Below, piece after piece: positions 19,618 through 28,713 of a DNA stretch of 64,000 nucleotides (its first letter is position 1; each line of letters starts with the position of its first letter). The notes below the pieces were generated by a model. The model did not search any database. It was not told the DNA's origin and saw only the letters and a list, made by a program, of their open reading frames with translations. Made by a program: the position numbers and the translations under genes. The DNA is from G963676655 sp963676655 (lineage in GTDB: Bacteria > Verrucomicrobiota > Lentisphaeria > Victivallales > Victivallaceae), in contig CAXXKX010000002.1 in the NCBI GenBank assembly GCA_963676655.2, positions 558,001-622,000 on the forward strand. Direction: 5' to 3'.

Positions 19618-19658
19618 TGGATGTATATTATAATACCACGAGCCTCGGGTATTGTCAA
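19618..19658 (-). promoter_or_regulatory. Promoter plus TGG-N15-CCA operator
   Basis: Minus strand: TTGACA (19653-19658), exactly 17 bp, TATTAT (19630-19635) preceded by TGG. The 21-bp element is 19618-19638, ending ATACATCCA. It drives the exported protein gene that starts at 19579. Confidence 0.75.
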
Positions 19659-19679
19659 CCCCGATTGTTAAAGGATTGT

Positions 19680-20188
19680 CTAAAATAACTGAAAAATTTT
19701 TCTTTTGATGCTTAATTGTGTTAATTATAAATATCAATATAATTCCGCAAAATCTTATTACGTCTAAATAAGTATCTGAGATGATTATGTACAAAACCTG
19801 GGATTCGACCTGAAAAACAGGATTGTATCAACTGGAAAAACGAATGATGGTCTTGAAAATGGGCTTTGAGCGTCTGATATTGTTTGATTATTTTAAGATG
19901 CTTATTTTATAATGGCATATTTTAATATATCAAATATACTATCGTCCCATATCTCTTGGAGTCGAGCAAATTTTCGTCGGTTTAAGCTTAAAGCCTTGAT
20001 TCAATCGAAACCCTTTTTGTTTGGTTTTGTATATTCCAGGCATGTTCGAGTTTGAAATGACTCTGTAGGTAACGTGTGATATTTGAATATACTTTAAGCC
20101 TTAATCTTTAAGCGTTCAACAACAGTCATTCTGTGGGATGTCAGTATATCAAATATACATTTATTTGAAGTCCGGTATTGAATTATAT
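19680..20188. other. Intergenic region with a 14-bp direct repeat
   Basis: A+T-rich DNA between the 18518 gene promoter and the end of the GntR-type gene. TATATCAAATATAC occurs at 19926-19939 and again at 20145-20158, with a related site near 20079. Nothing else is recognised. Confidence 0.4.
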
Positions 20189-21208
20189 TTATGGTTTTAG
20201 CAGTTCGCCCTTGAGTCGAATATTTTTTGCTTTCCACTTATCCCCTTTGATCTGCTGTTTCTGGAGTGAATTGACAGCCGCCGCCGCCATTTCGCGAACC
20301 GGTTGGCGATAGGAAATAATTCCGGCTTGCAGCGCGCTTTGGGAACCGTCAATGCTGTATACCGGCATATCTCTGGGGCAGGCCCCGAGGATTGACAGGG
20401 CAATCTTATCATTGGTGCAGATGATTGCGGATGAACTCATATAACTTTCTTTTGCCAGGAAATCGTGACAAAGATTGAGAGGTTCAAACTTGTCTTTGGG
20501 ATTATATGGGATCGATAATATTGCATGGCGGCAGCCTTTGCCGGAAGCTTCTCGAATGAAATTTTGCCGCCTTTCAATGTTGCTGTCAATAATTACATCC
20601 GAAATATCCACATAAATAAGGTTGTCAACATTATTTTCCAGGGCGTCGCCAATCAAGGTGGCAATCGCGTGTTGGTTGTCCAGCCCGACATAATCGGCAA
20701 AAGGTCCCGGCATCATACGGTCGAAAAACACGATATTGACGCCCAGGGCCCGAATTCTTTCGAAAGTTTTCAAATCAAGGTTACAGTCGTAGCCGCAGAC
20801 GATAATATTTCTCAAGCCGCGTGATACCAGTTTGATAGATTGTTCAACCTGCTCAACCGAGTCGTTGCTTAAGGCCAGGGTGATTAATGCATCGTTTTCC
20901 ATGCAGGTATCATGAACCGATTCAATAAAGTCACGTGAAAACTGATGTTTCAGGTCGGTGATAATCCCTACTTCGGTTATGTCCTGCTGGTTGCCTTTGA
21001 ACGACTTGGCTATTTTGGTTCCCTGTTTTGGCTTCCGTTCAATAACTCCGTTTTTCTCCAATTGGTCATAAGCTCTTCTTACGGTTATTCTGCTGGTATG
21101 GGTAATGACGGTCATTTCTCGTTCGGACGGCAATTTGTCGCCCGGAGAGTATTTTCCATACAGGAGATCCATTATTACTTTCTGGCGGACTTTTTCCGTA
21201 AGTTTCAT
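20189..21208 (-). CDS. GntR-type HTH / LacI-type sensor transcriptional regulator
   Basis: 339 residues. Residues 1-65 are a GntR winged helix (LLYGKYSPGDKLPSEREMTVITHTSRITVRRAYDQLEKNGVIERKPKQGT). Residues 75-339 form a periplasmic-binding-protein-like sugar sensor (EVGIITDLKHQFSRDFIESV ... FDRMMPGPFADYVGLDN ... SSAIICTNDKIALSIL). This is the AraR-type architecture, usually a repressor released by a sugar. A perfect inverted repeat covers its own promoter (21234-21260). Its half-site TGGTATTG resembles the start of the TGG-N15-CCA elements in front of six neighbouring units, making it the leading candidate regulator of that set. AGGA precedes the ATG. Confidence 0.88.
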   Translation of the reverse strand: MKLTEKVRQKVIMDLLYGKYSPGDKLPSEREMTVITHTSRITVRRAYDQLEKNGVIERKPKQGTKIAKSFKGNQQDITEVGIITDLKHQFSRDFIESVHDTCMENDALITLALSNDSVEQVEQSIKLVSRGLRNIIVCGYDCNLDLKTFERIRALGVNIVFFDRMMPGPFADYVGLDNQHAIATLIGDALENNVDNLIYVDISDVIIDSNIERRQNFIREASGKGCRHAILSIPYNPKDKFEPLNLCHDFLAKESYMSSSAIICTNDKIALSILGACPRDMPVYSIDGSQSALQAGIISYRQPVREMAAAAVNSLQKQQIKGDKWKAKNIRLKGELLKP

Positions 21209-21233
21209 GCTTGTTATCCTGGATAATTTGTAT

Positions 21234-21260
21234 TATGGTATTGCACAATACAATACCATA
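21234..21260 (-). promoter_or_regulatory. Autoregulatory palindrome at the GntR/LacI-type gene promoter
   Basis: Inverted repeat with 10-bp arms TATGGTATTG and CAATACCATA and a 7-bp spacer, fully matched. On the minus strand a TTGTTA...TATTGT promoter with 17-bp spacing can be drawn through it, so binding would block transcription of the regulator gene that starts at 21208. Confidence 0.65.
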
Positions 21261-21425
21261 TATTACTTTAGATAACAAATATTATTTTTTAAAATTTTAT
21301 CATATTTCGTAGTTAAGGATCAGGTTTGTTTGTGATTACTGTCCATGTTTTAGTTTGAATTTATTCATTTGCTTGAGCGGAATAATATATGAAAGATAAA
21401 TATCTCCATTATCGGGCTTTGTGTC

Positions 21426-21466
21426 TTGAAATTTTTTATATTGTGTGGTAATATATTATATAACCA
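21426..21466 (+). promoter_or_regulatory. Promoter plus TGG-N15-CCA operator for alpha-mannosidase
   Basis: TTGAAA (21426-21431), 17 bp, TAATAT (21449-21454) preceded by TGG. The 21-bp element is 21446-21466, ending TATAACCA. It is 91 bp upstream of the alpha-mannosidase ATG. Confidence 0.7.
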
Positions 21467-21557
21467 AAGATGTGTGTTGCCGTAATGCCTACTATCTTTG
21501 GACAGACGAGGTATAATCTGCCTGATGTGATACAAACGTTTTTTACAGGAGAATTTG

Positions 21558-24500
21558 ATGCATCGCGAAAAATATAAACATTATTATCAGCGGGTAAAGG
21601 CTTTTCATGCTTTGCTTGAACGGGATTATTTAGGGCGGAAAATAACTTTTCAGGCCGAATACTTTGTCACGGACGAGCCGGTGCCGTTTGAAGAATCTTC
21701 ACAACATACCATGAAACCGCTTAAAGTTGGGGAGCCGTGGGGAAGCGACTGGCAGTGCGCATGGCTGCGCCTGACCGCAAAGGTGCCTGCTGCATGGGGC
21801 GGTTTGGCGCTTACTGCTCGACTCCATGTTGGGGGAGAGGCTTTGATTTTTACTCGTGACGGAATACCGCTTCAGGGGCTGACCGGGGGCTCGATTTTTC
21901 GCGAAAGCTTTGTCCGGGATCTTTTTCCGGTGACAGACTGCGCCGTTGGCGGTGAAGAAATCGAATTGATGATTGACAGCAGCGGCTGCATGGTTATCGG
22001 TTTGGCAATGGATAGAAATCCTCGTCTGGACGCCGAAAAGCCGGGGGGCTGTTCTGTCGGCAAGATAACTTATATGGACCTTTGTGTTTTTAATAAGGCC
22101 GTTTGGCATTTGGCGGTTGAATATGAGCTCGCCATCTCTCTATTGGAAACATACAGCGAGGACGATTACCGTTACCGTCAGATATTGAATATCCTGAGTG
22201 AAACTTCGGATATTTATCGTGGCGACCCGGCTAATGCCGATGCCGCCCGGGATTATCTCAAAAAACATTTTTTCAGCTCAAAAGCCAACTCCAGCGCGCT
22301 CAAGGTAACCGCGGTAGGGCATGCCCACATTGATACCGCCTGGCTCTGGCCGATCCGTGAAACGATCCGTAAATGCGGCCGGACATTTGCCAATCAGACA
22401 GATCTGCTTGAAAGATATCCTGAATATGTCTTTGGCGCTTCCCAGCCCCAGCATTACCTTTTCACCAAAAAACATTATCCTGCCCTCTATGAAAAAATCA
22501 AAAAATTTGTCGCCGAAGGGCGCTGGGAACTGCAGGGGGGAATGTGGATCGAGGCCGATTGCAACCTGACCAGCGGTGAATCTATGATTAGACAATTCCT
22601 GCACGGCAAGAATTTCTTTATGGATGAATTCGGGATTGATGTCCGCAACCTCTGGCTTCCCGACGTATTCGGCTATTCCGCCGCTATGCCGCAAATCATC
22701 AAAGGCTGCGGCTGCGACTATTTCCTGACCCAGAAAATATCACGTAACCTGTTTAATGTTTTTCCGCACCACACATTTGTCTGGCGCGGGATAGACGGTT
22801 CAGAAGTCCTGACCCATTTCCCACCGGAAAACGGTTACAGCGCCCAGGCCCTGCCGGTAGAACTTTGTGCCGGACAACAACGTTTTTCCGAAGCGGATAC
22901 GGTCGATGAATTCCTCTCATTGTTCGGTATCGGTGATGGCGGCGGCGGTGCCAGGGACGACTATATCGAGCGGGTAATGCTGATGAAGGATCTTGAAGGA
23001 TGTCCAAAGGTTTCAATGGGGCGGTCGGACGATTTCTTTGATCGGATCAATCGTTTCAGAGACAAACTGGATGTTTGGGATGGAGAATTATTCTTTGAAT
23101 TGCATCAGGGAACCCTGACCACTCAGGCTAAAGTCAAAAGGATGAACCGGAAACTTGAATATCTGTTGAAACATGTCGAGTTTATTTATTCCTGTCTGAC
23201 CCTGCCTGAATATCCGGCGGAGGAATTGGATGCATTATGGAAGATGCTTCTGTTGAACCAGTTCCATGACATTATCCCGGGATCTTCAATCACCCGGGTT
23301 TATCAGGAGACAAACGCGCAATACGAAGAAATTCAGGCCCGTTGCAACATACTGCTTGAAATCGCAGCCGCAAAACTTTTTGCAAAAAATTCTGACTTCT
23401 TCACATTATTCAATCCTCTTGGCTGCGAATTCATAGGGACCGTGTGCCTGCCGGACGGCTGGACTGCGGCGAAGTCGGAAGGAAAACTGCTTCCGGCGCA
23501 GACCGAAGAGCAGGGAGTCATTGTTGATGTCGTCATTCCGGCTTACGGCTTTATTTCGCTTGAAAAAGCTGAAACTCCTTCTCCGCTTGTCACGCAGGAA
23601 TCTGATCTGGTACTTGAAAATAGTCTGATCCGTTACGAGTTTAATTCTGACGGTCAGATCGTCAGGGCTTATGATAAAGAAGCCGGATATGAGATAGTTG
23701 ATGCTGATTCTCCGGGCAACGTTATTTCAATATATTTCGACGTCCCCCCGGCTAACGATGCCTGGGATATTGATATTAACTATGAAAAGCAACGGCTTGA
23801 GGATGCCAGAGGATATAGCGCGGTTAAAGCGTCAGGTCCGGTTCAGCAGACCATCAATTTTGAATTGAAAATAAGCAGTTCCACGATCCGCCAGAAAGCT
23901 GTTCTGGGCCATGGCAAGCGCCTTGATTTTATTACAGAAGTCGACTGGAATGAAAATCACCGCATGCTCCGGACCGAATTTCCGACCGATATCCATACGA
24001 CAGAAGCGGCGTTTGATATTCAGTACGGTTATCTCAGACGTGAATCGCACTCAAATACCAGTTGGGATATGGCTCGTTTTGAGGTTACAGGACACCGCTA
24101 TGTTGATTTGTCCGATTCTCAATACGGAGTGGCGCTGCTGAATGACTGCAAATACGGGCACAAGGTTTCCGGAAAAACAATTGACCTCAATTTGATGCGC
24201 TCGACAAAGTATCCTGACTTCGTCGCGGATATCGGGCGTCATGAGTTTACCTACAGTTTCCTGCCGCATATCGGCTCTCTGGTGGAATCCGGAGTGATAG
24301 ATAATGCGGCAGCCCTCAATCAACCGCCCGTGCATTTCCCCGGCTACAAGTCCGATAACGCGGCCATGCCATGCCTTGTCGACTCAAATGACATTGTCAT
24401 GGAGGCTTGTAAAAAGGCGGAAAATGAAGACTGCCTGGTTATCCGGATTGTTGAAACCAAAGGTCGGCGTTCCTCCGGGAAGATTATTTTTAACCGGGAC

Positions 24501-24629
24501 GTGGAAAAAGTGGTAAAGACCAATATGATCGAATGGGAAGACGGCGAACCGGTAATGCTTGATAACAGTTCATTTGAAGTATTAATGAAGCCATTTGAGA
24601 TTATGACATACAAAGTTTATCCAAACTGA
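21558..24629 (+). CDS. GH38 alpha-mannosidase
   Basis: 1,023 residues. GH38 motifs are clear: the zinc site in VGHAHIDTAWLWPIRET (about residue 256), the nucleophile Asp in LWLPDVFGYSAAMPQII (about 367) and the zinc His in LLNQFHDIIPGSSI (about 570), followed by the long C-terminal beta-sandwich region. No signal peptide, so it acts in the cytoplasm on imported mannosides. Start: the ATG at 21558, 6 nt after AGGAG, rather than the in-frame TTG at 21555. The mannose it releases would, after phosphorylation, feed the isomerase-like product of 9851, which has the same promoter element. Confidence 0.95.
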   Translation: MHREKYKHYYQRVKAFHALLERDYLGRKITFQAEYFVTDEPVPFEESSQHTMKPLKVGEPWGSDWQCAWLRLTAKVPAAWGGLALTARLHVGGEALIFTRDGIPLQGLTGGSIFRESFVRDLFPVTDCAVGGEEIELMIDSSGCMVIGLAMDRNPRLDAEKPGGCSVGKITYMDLCVFNKAVWHLAVEYELAISLLETYSEDDYRYRQILNILSETSDIYRGDPANADAARDYLKKHFFSSKANSSALKVTAVGHAHIDTAWLWPIRETIRKCGRTFANQTDLLERYPEYVFGASQPQHYLFTKKHYPALYEKIKKFVAEGRWELQGGMWIEADCNLTSGESMIRQFLHGKNFFMDEFGIDVRNLWLPDVFGYSAAMPQIIKGCGCDYFLTQKISRNLFNVFPHHTFVWRGIDGSEVLTHFPPENGYSAQALPVELCAGQQRFSEADTVDEFLSLFGIGDGGGGARDDYIERVMLMKDLEGCPKVSMGRSDDFFDRINRFRDKLDVWDGELFFELHQGTLTTQAKVKRMNRKLEYLLKHVEFIYSCLTLPEYPAEELDALWKMLLLNQFHDIIPGSSITRVYQETNAQYEEIQARCNILLEIAAAKLFAKNSDFFTLFNPLGCEFIGTVCLPDGWTAAKSEGKLLPAQTEEQGVIVDVVIPAYGFISLEKAETPSPLVTQESDLVLENSLIRYEFNSDGQIVRAYDKEAGYEIVDADSPGNVISIYFDVPPANDAWDIDINYEKQRLEDARGYSAVKASGPVQQTINFELKISSSTIRQKAVLGHGKRLDFITEVDWNENHRMLRTEFPTDIHTTEAAFDIQYGYLRRESHSNTSWDMARFEVTGHRYVDLSDSQYGVALLNDCKYGHKVSGKTIDLNLMRSTKYPDFVADIGRHEFTYSFLPHIGSLVESGVIDNAAALNQPPVHFPGYKSDNAAMPCLVDSNDIVMEACKKAENEDCLVIRIVETKGRRSSGKIIFNRDVEKVVKTNMIEWEDGEPVMLDNSSFEVLMKPFEIMTYKVYPN

Positions 24630-24920
24630 ACAAAAAAATGGATGCGATGTGGAAATATGCTTTAAAAGAAAGTTTTTTGATTGTTCCGGCGTTACGTCGC
24701 TGACATAAGTAAATGTTTTCCTTTGAGCATAATGCAACAGCCTTCCATAATTTTGAATAATACAGGTTAGAGTCTTTCTGATTGGCTACGTGATGAGTCA
24801 AATAACCAGCCGCAATTATTCACGTCATTTCCTGTAATGATGCTTCTTTAATTCAGTAAACATTCTTTTCACGCTCCAAATGCATAAAATAATCAATAAA
24901 ATCAATCTTTTTACAAACAG
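24630..24920. other. Intergenic region, nothing recognised
   Basis: A+T-rich DNA after the alpha-mannosidase. No clear terminator, RNA gene or ORF; the promoter of the next gene starts at 24925. Confidence 0.4.
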
Positions 24921-24924
24921 GGTA

Positions 24925-24965
24925 TTGACTTTTTTTAAGCGCTGTGGTATTATAGTATATATCCA
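24925..24965 (+). promoter_or_regulatory. Promoter plus TGG-N15-CCA operator
   Basis: TTGACT (24925-24930), 17 bp, TATTAT (24948-24953) preceded by TGTGG. The element is 24945-24965, ending ATATATCCA. About 118 bp upstream of the pseudopilin ATG, leaving a leader of roughly 110 nt. Confidence 0.75.
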
Positions 24966-25082
24966 GAGAATAAGTAACTTATCTTTAAGGCCAAAGAGGA
25001 TACGAAATGCTTAAAAAATTTGCATAATGTAAAACATAAACGTAAACCCTAAAAGAATCACACCAAAAAAGGAGACAAAATT

Positions 25083-25859
25083 ATGGGAAAAAGGTCTTTC
25101 ACACTAATTGAATTGCTGGTCGTGATTGCGATCATCGCAATTCTCGCGTCAATGTTGCTACCCGCATTGAATCAAGCCAGAGACAAAGCTAAAGCAGTAA
25201 AATGTCTGGCCAATATGAAACAGATCGGAACCGCTTTGTTGTCATATACTTCCGATAATAACGGCTCTACGGTTATCCACGTGCACACCGGCAACTGGGC
25301 CACTCCTGATTCCGTATACCTTACTGCTTATGCCGGCTTTGCCAAACCTTCATGGCAATATTTTATTGCTCCTTATGTGAATATCAATCGTGAAAACTTC
25401 ATAATCAACGCCACCGACAAGCAAATGGGCGTTTTCAAGTGTCCAGCTCTTGAGCACCAATTGCCGAATGGCCAGACCATCCTGGGCTGGGCCGGCCTGA
25501 CTTATGCAACGAACGGCTTCAGTTACACGATAAACGCCTGGAGATACGCGTGCGTTATGCTGTCAACCGGCCCTGATCCATCGTTTAAAATTTCAATGAT
25601 AAAGAAGCCATCCGTCCGTATTGCAGCCTCCGAGGGATATGGTATGGGGGGCGCGATGTTTGAACACCTCATCAGTCAGAACGACGGCTCCGGCAGTATT
25701 CCCAACCTGGGCATGGGGGTCCGAAATGCCAGGTATCCTCATCAAAATTCCAGCAATATTTTATATGCTGACGGACATGCTTCATCCAAGATTAGAGGTC
25801 CTTTATATCCAACAGGTATGAGCAACTTCTGGTGGGATGCCTGGTACCAATACAAATAA
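25083..25859 (+). CDS. Prepilin-motif (pseudopilin-like) protein with H-x9-DG motif
   Basis: 258 residues. RSFTLIELLVVIAIIAILASMLLPALNQAR is a class III prepilin N-terminus (cleavage before F, E at position 5 of the mature chain), followed by a globular beta-rich domain. Near the C-terminus HQNSSNILYADG fits the H-x9-DG motif found in the large planctomycete/Lentisphaera families of such proteins. No pilus or type II secretion genes are near. It has an AAGGAG site, its own promoter and its own terminator, so it is a single-gene unit placed between sugar genes. Role unknown; a cell-surface sugar-capture function is an inference. Confidence 0.85.
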   Translation: MGKRSFTLIELLVVIAIIAILASMLLPALNQARDKAKAVKCLANMKQIGTALLSYTSDNNGSTVIHVHTGNWATPDSVYLTAYAGFAKPSWQYFIAPYVNINRENFIINATDKQMGVFKCPALEHQLPNGQTILGWAGLTYATNGFSYTINAWRYACVMLSTGPDPSFKISMIKKPSVRIAASEGYGMGGAMFEHLISQNDGSGSIPNLGMGVRNARYPHQNSSNILYADGHASSKIRGPLYPTGMSNFWWDAWYQYK

Positions 25860-25882
25860 TACTGAATAAGACTCAAATTCAT

Positions 25883-25910
25883 CCTGCCGTGAATCCTCAC
25901 GGCAGGTTTT
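25883..25910 (+). terminator. Rho-independent terminator
   Basis: Perfect 10-bp stem CCTGCCGTGA/TCACGGCAGG with an ATCC loop followed by TTTT, 23 bp after the pseudopilin stop. Confidence 0.9.
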
Positions 25911-26189
25911 CTTATAGTTGTGTGTCCTTACAAAGAAGCTCCTGACACAGTTCATTCATGATAATCCGGTCATCCATATTTATATATTGCTTTATATACC
26001 TCGTTTCATGTTCCTCGACCGTGATTAATTTATATGATTATTAATACTGCAATGCTCAATTCCATGATACAACCAGCACAAAAACACTATAATTTTTTTT
26101 GATTATCTGATTTCATTGTTCAACAATGTTCTTATGTTTATACAAGATAATATCTGTATCGGAAAATAACTCTTTTTTATTTTGTGCTG

Positions 26190-26230
26190 TTGACAATAAT
26201 ACTGTTATGTGGTATTATGATGTATATCCA
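26190..26230 (+). promoter_or_regulatory. Promoter plus TGG-N15-CCA operator for the 26354-32515 operon
   Basis: TTGACA (26190-26195), 17 bp, TATTAT (26213-26218) preceded by TGTGG. The element is 26210-26230, ending GTATATCCA. The remainder of the 25911-26353 gap is A+T-rich with no other feature seen. Confidence 0.75.
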
Positions 26231-26353
26231 ATGCATAGATAAAAATCATCTGATTTAATAAAAAAAGAAAGGATTTGGAGAAAACCCGGCAACTACTGTA
26301 TATATTAAATATAAATTTGAATAACTCATAAAAATAAATAAAGGCAGGTGACA

Positions 26354-28687
26354 ATGATAATTAAACGTCTATTTTTGTATATTGCTGGCTTTTGCGCAAT
26401 ATTATTCAGTTCGCTACTTGAAGCTAAAACGGTATTAACCTATGGTTTCGACGATATCCCGGGGCCGAAATTAAATACTTATCCGGTAGAAGCAAAATCT
26501 CACGGTTCCAAAAACAAAGTACTCCATTTTACCTACAGTTCTCCGGGCAGAAAACCCATTTTTTTTCATCGCCAGAACCACAAGCTGGCCGGAAACGTTT
26601 GCGTTCGACTTACTTTGAAAGGCAAAAATCTAAAACGCCTGGGCCCGACCATGAGATTCCATTTCATGTTCCACAACAACAAAACCGGTAACAATGTTTT
26701 GTTCGACAAAAGCATGTTCACTCCGATGGTCAGCAACGGCCAGTACAAACCGGTAGATTTCTGGTGCAAGCTTCCTGCGGAACCAGCTTCTTATAACATT
26801 CTGATTCTGCCGATCTTGGACAAAGTCATCAGCAAGGAGAAACCCGAAATCTGGTTGGATAAAGTCGAAGTCATCGATTTGGACAAAGGGCTGCCGTATA
26901 TCTCCGGAGTACAGCTCAATAAAAACTGTTATCCGCTGGGTGAAGAGCCCAAGGCTACTGTCGTGGTCGTCAATCCGGCGAAAAAACAATTTTCCGGCAA
27001 ATTGGACCTTTCGGTCCTTTCCGGCCTTTCTCATGAAGAAACCGTTAAAAGCCTTCCAGTGGAAATCGCGGCAGATAATTATAAAGTCATTAAAGCCGCT
27101 ATTAAAGTAGAGGAAAAAGAGCTGGGACACAGTTTGCTTGCCTCATTAATAAATGAATCAGGCAAGGTAATTTTCCAGAATTCCCGTTATTTTGCGGTCG
27201 GCAATGACGCACGGTTCTTCCAGACCATGAACATGTACGGCATCGATTCCCCCAAAAAATATGTTCATACTACTATGTTGTTCTGGCCCCCTTCGGGTCA
27301 AAAACTGATGGACGAAGGACTGGAATTCCTTTTTGATCGCGGTCTCACCAGAAAAGAGGATTTCTCCTGGAGCTGGTGCGAACTCGCCGGCTTCCTGCCG
27401 CCGGAAGACCCTTACATCGGAACCGAAGGATGCTGGTGGATCAGCCTGGAAAGATACCGGAATATGGTTAATTTTTACCGTAAGCATGGTATGCGCTCAA
27501 TCAGTTATGTCCAGGGACACTTGTTCTCTCAGGCCGCCTATGAACTTTTCGAGAAACATCCGGAATGGTTCATGTACGACCGCAAAGGCAACCTTGTCGG
27601 CGGCTACTTCAACATGCAGGATCGCGACAATTACCAAAAGCGTCACAGCTTTGATTTCAAACTGCATAAGAAAAGATTCCTCTACGGCCTGCTGAATCCG
27701 ATGCTGCCGGAATGCCGCCAATGGATCGCCGATCAATTCATCGAACTGCACAAGTTCGGCTATGAAGGCATCCGTTGGGACGTCTGGGCCATGGAGGTCA
27801 AACCCGGCTGGTATGACATTATGGGAAATGAAATCGCCAAAAACTGGAAAGAAGCTGATGCGAAAAGCGCGGAATCTCTCCGGGTAATCAAAAAGCTGGT
27901 CAACGACAAAGTTCCTGAATTTACCTGGGGATATAACTACGGAGCCCCGGAAGAAAACGTCGACCTCTCCGAATATTTTGATGAAAAGTGCCGTGACAAC
28001 GGTTGGATACTTGACGAAACCACCTGTGCCTATGAAAAGAAAACCTCCCCGTACCACGTCTGGAAAAAATACCGCGACCGGATCATCGGCTGGGGCGATA
28101 TCGTCCGGAAGAAAGGCGGCATCTACAACCCGTTTAAGATCAAACGCGGCGGCGCCGACTATGATATTGACAGGCTCTACACCGGGATCATTCAAGTAAT
28201 CTCCGGCGGCCGTTCATATTTCCATTACGAGAACCATAATGCCGGACTCGGCCGCGTCGGAGCACTGCCTTTCAGGTTCAGTGATATTTACATCGGTCGG
28301 AATTTGAGCTTGCTGCCGAAGACGCAGAAATACGTAACGGTCAAGGCCCCGGCTCCGCTGTGGTGGGATACGATGGTCCATACCAATGTCAACAGCCGTG
28401 GAACCAGGCAGATCATTGTCCACCTGATCAATCCTCCGCATTCAGCTGAAATTGAGGAGAATCCGCAAAACATCATGACTCCCCCGGTTAAGAACATAAC
28501 CGTTTCCGCCGGTAAATATGATGGAAAACTGCCGAAAAAAGCGTTTCTGGTCATGGCCGAATCCTACAAGTCCGGAATTGCGCCTGAGACCCGGGCAATT
28601 CCGTTGAAAATGACTGTCAAAAGCGGGAAAGCAGCAGTTGTTGTTCCTGAAGTCATCGCCTATAAAGCAGTAGTGTTTGACTATTGA
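26354..28687 (+). CDS. Exported putative (beta/alpha)8 glycoside hydrolase, family unassigned
   Basis: 777 residues with a signal peptide (MIIKRLFLYIAGFCAILFSSLLEA). An N-terminal beta region of about 300 residues is followed by a barrel-like part: GCWWISLERYRNMVNFYRKHGMRSISYVQGH, GYEGIRWDVWAMEV and NGWILDETTCAYE. The Asp in IRWDVW and the Glu in ILDET are plausible nucleophile and acid, as in GH66/GH36-type clans, but I cannot assign a family. The last 120 residues (IVHLINPP...) look like a terminal beta-sandwich. The ATG at 26354 is preferred over the GTG at 26348 because AAGGCAGG sits just before it. First gene of a three-gene operon. Confidence 0.68.
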   Translation: MIIKRLFLYIAGFCAILFSSLLEAKTVLTYGFDDIPGPKLNTYPVEAKSHGSKNKVLHFTYSSPGRKPIFFHRQNHKLAGNVCVRLTLKGKNLKRLGPTMRFHFMFHNNKTGNNVLFDKSMFTPMVSNGQYKPVDFWCKLPAEPASYNILILPILDKVISKEKPEIWLDKVEVIDLDKGLPYISGVQLNKNCYPLGEEPKATVVVVNPAKKQFSGKLDLSVLSGLSHEETVKSLPVEIAADNYKVIKAAIKVEEKELGHSLLASLINESGKVIFQNSRYFAVGNDARFFQTMNMYGIDSPKKYVHTTMLFWPPSGQKLMDEGLEFLFDRGLTRKEDFSWSWCELAGFLPPEDPYIGTEGCWWISLERYRNMVNFYRKHGMRSISYVQGHLFSQAAYELFEKHPEWFMYDRKGNLVGGYFNMQDRDNYQKRHSFDFKLHKKRFLYGLLNPMLPECRQWIADQFIELHKFGYEGIRWDVWAMEVKPGWYDIMGNEIAKNWKEADAKSAESLRVIKKLVNDKVPEFTWGYNYGAPEENVDLSEYFDEKCRDNGWILDETTCAYEKKTSPYHVWKKYRDRIIGWGDIVRKKGGIYNPFKIKRGGADYDIDRLYTGIIQVISGGRSYFHYENHNAGLGRVGALPFRFSDIYIGRNLSLLPKTQKYVTVKAPAPLWWDTMVHTNVNSRGTRQIIVHLINPPHSAEIEENPQNIMTPPVKNITVSAGKYDGKLPKKAFLVMAESYKSGIAPETRAIPLKMTVKSGKAAVVVPEVIAYKAVVFDY

Positions 28688-28713
28688 GAAATAATATAAA
28701 GAGGAGTTTTTTG

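Noticed and set aside
19926..20158. 14-bp direct repeat TATATCAAATATAC as an operator pair
   Set aside because: The two copies are 219 bp apart in A+T-rich DNA with no promoter aligned to them; noted but not promoted to a finding.
27497..28195. 232-codon antisense ORF
   Set aside because: Shadow of the exported glycoside hydrolase-like gene; no domain or ribosome binding site.
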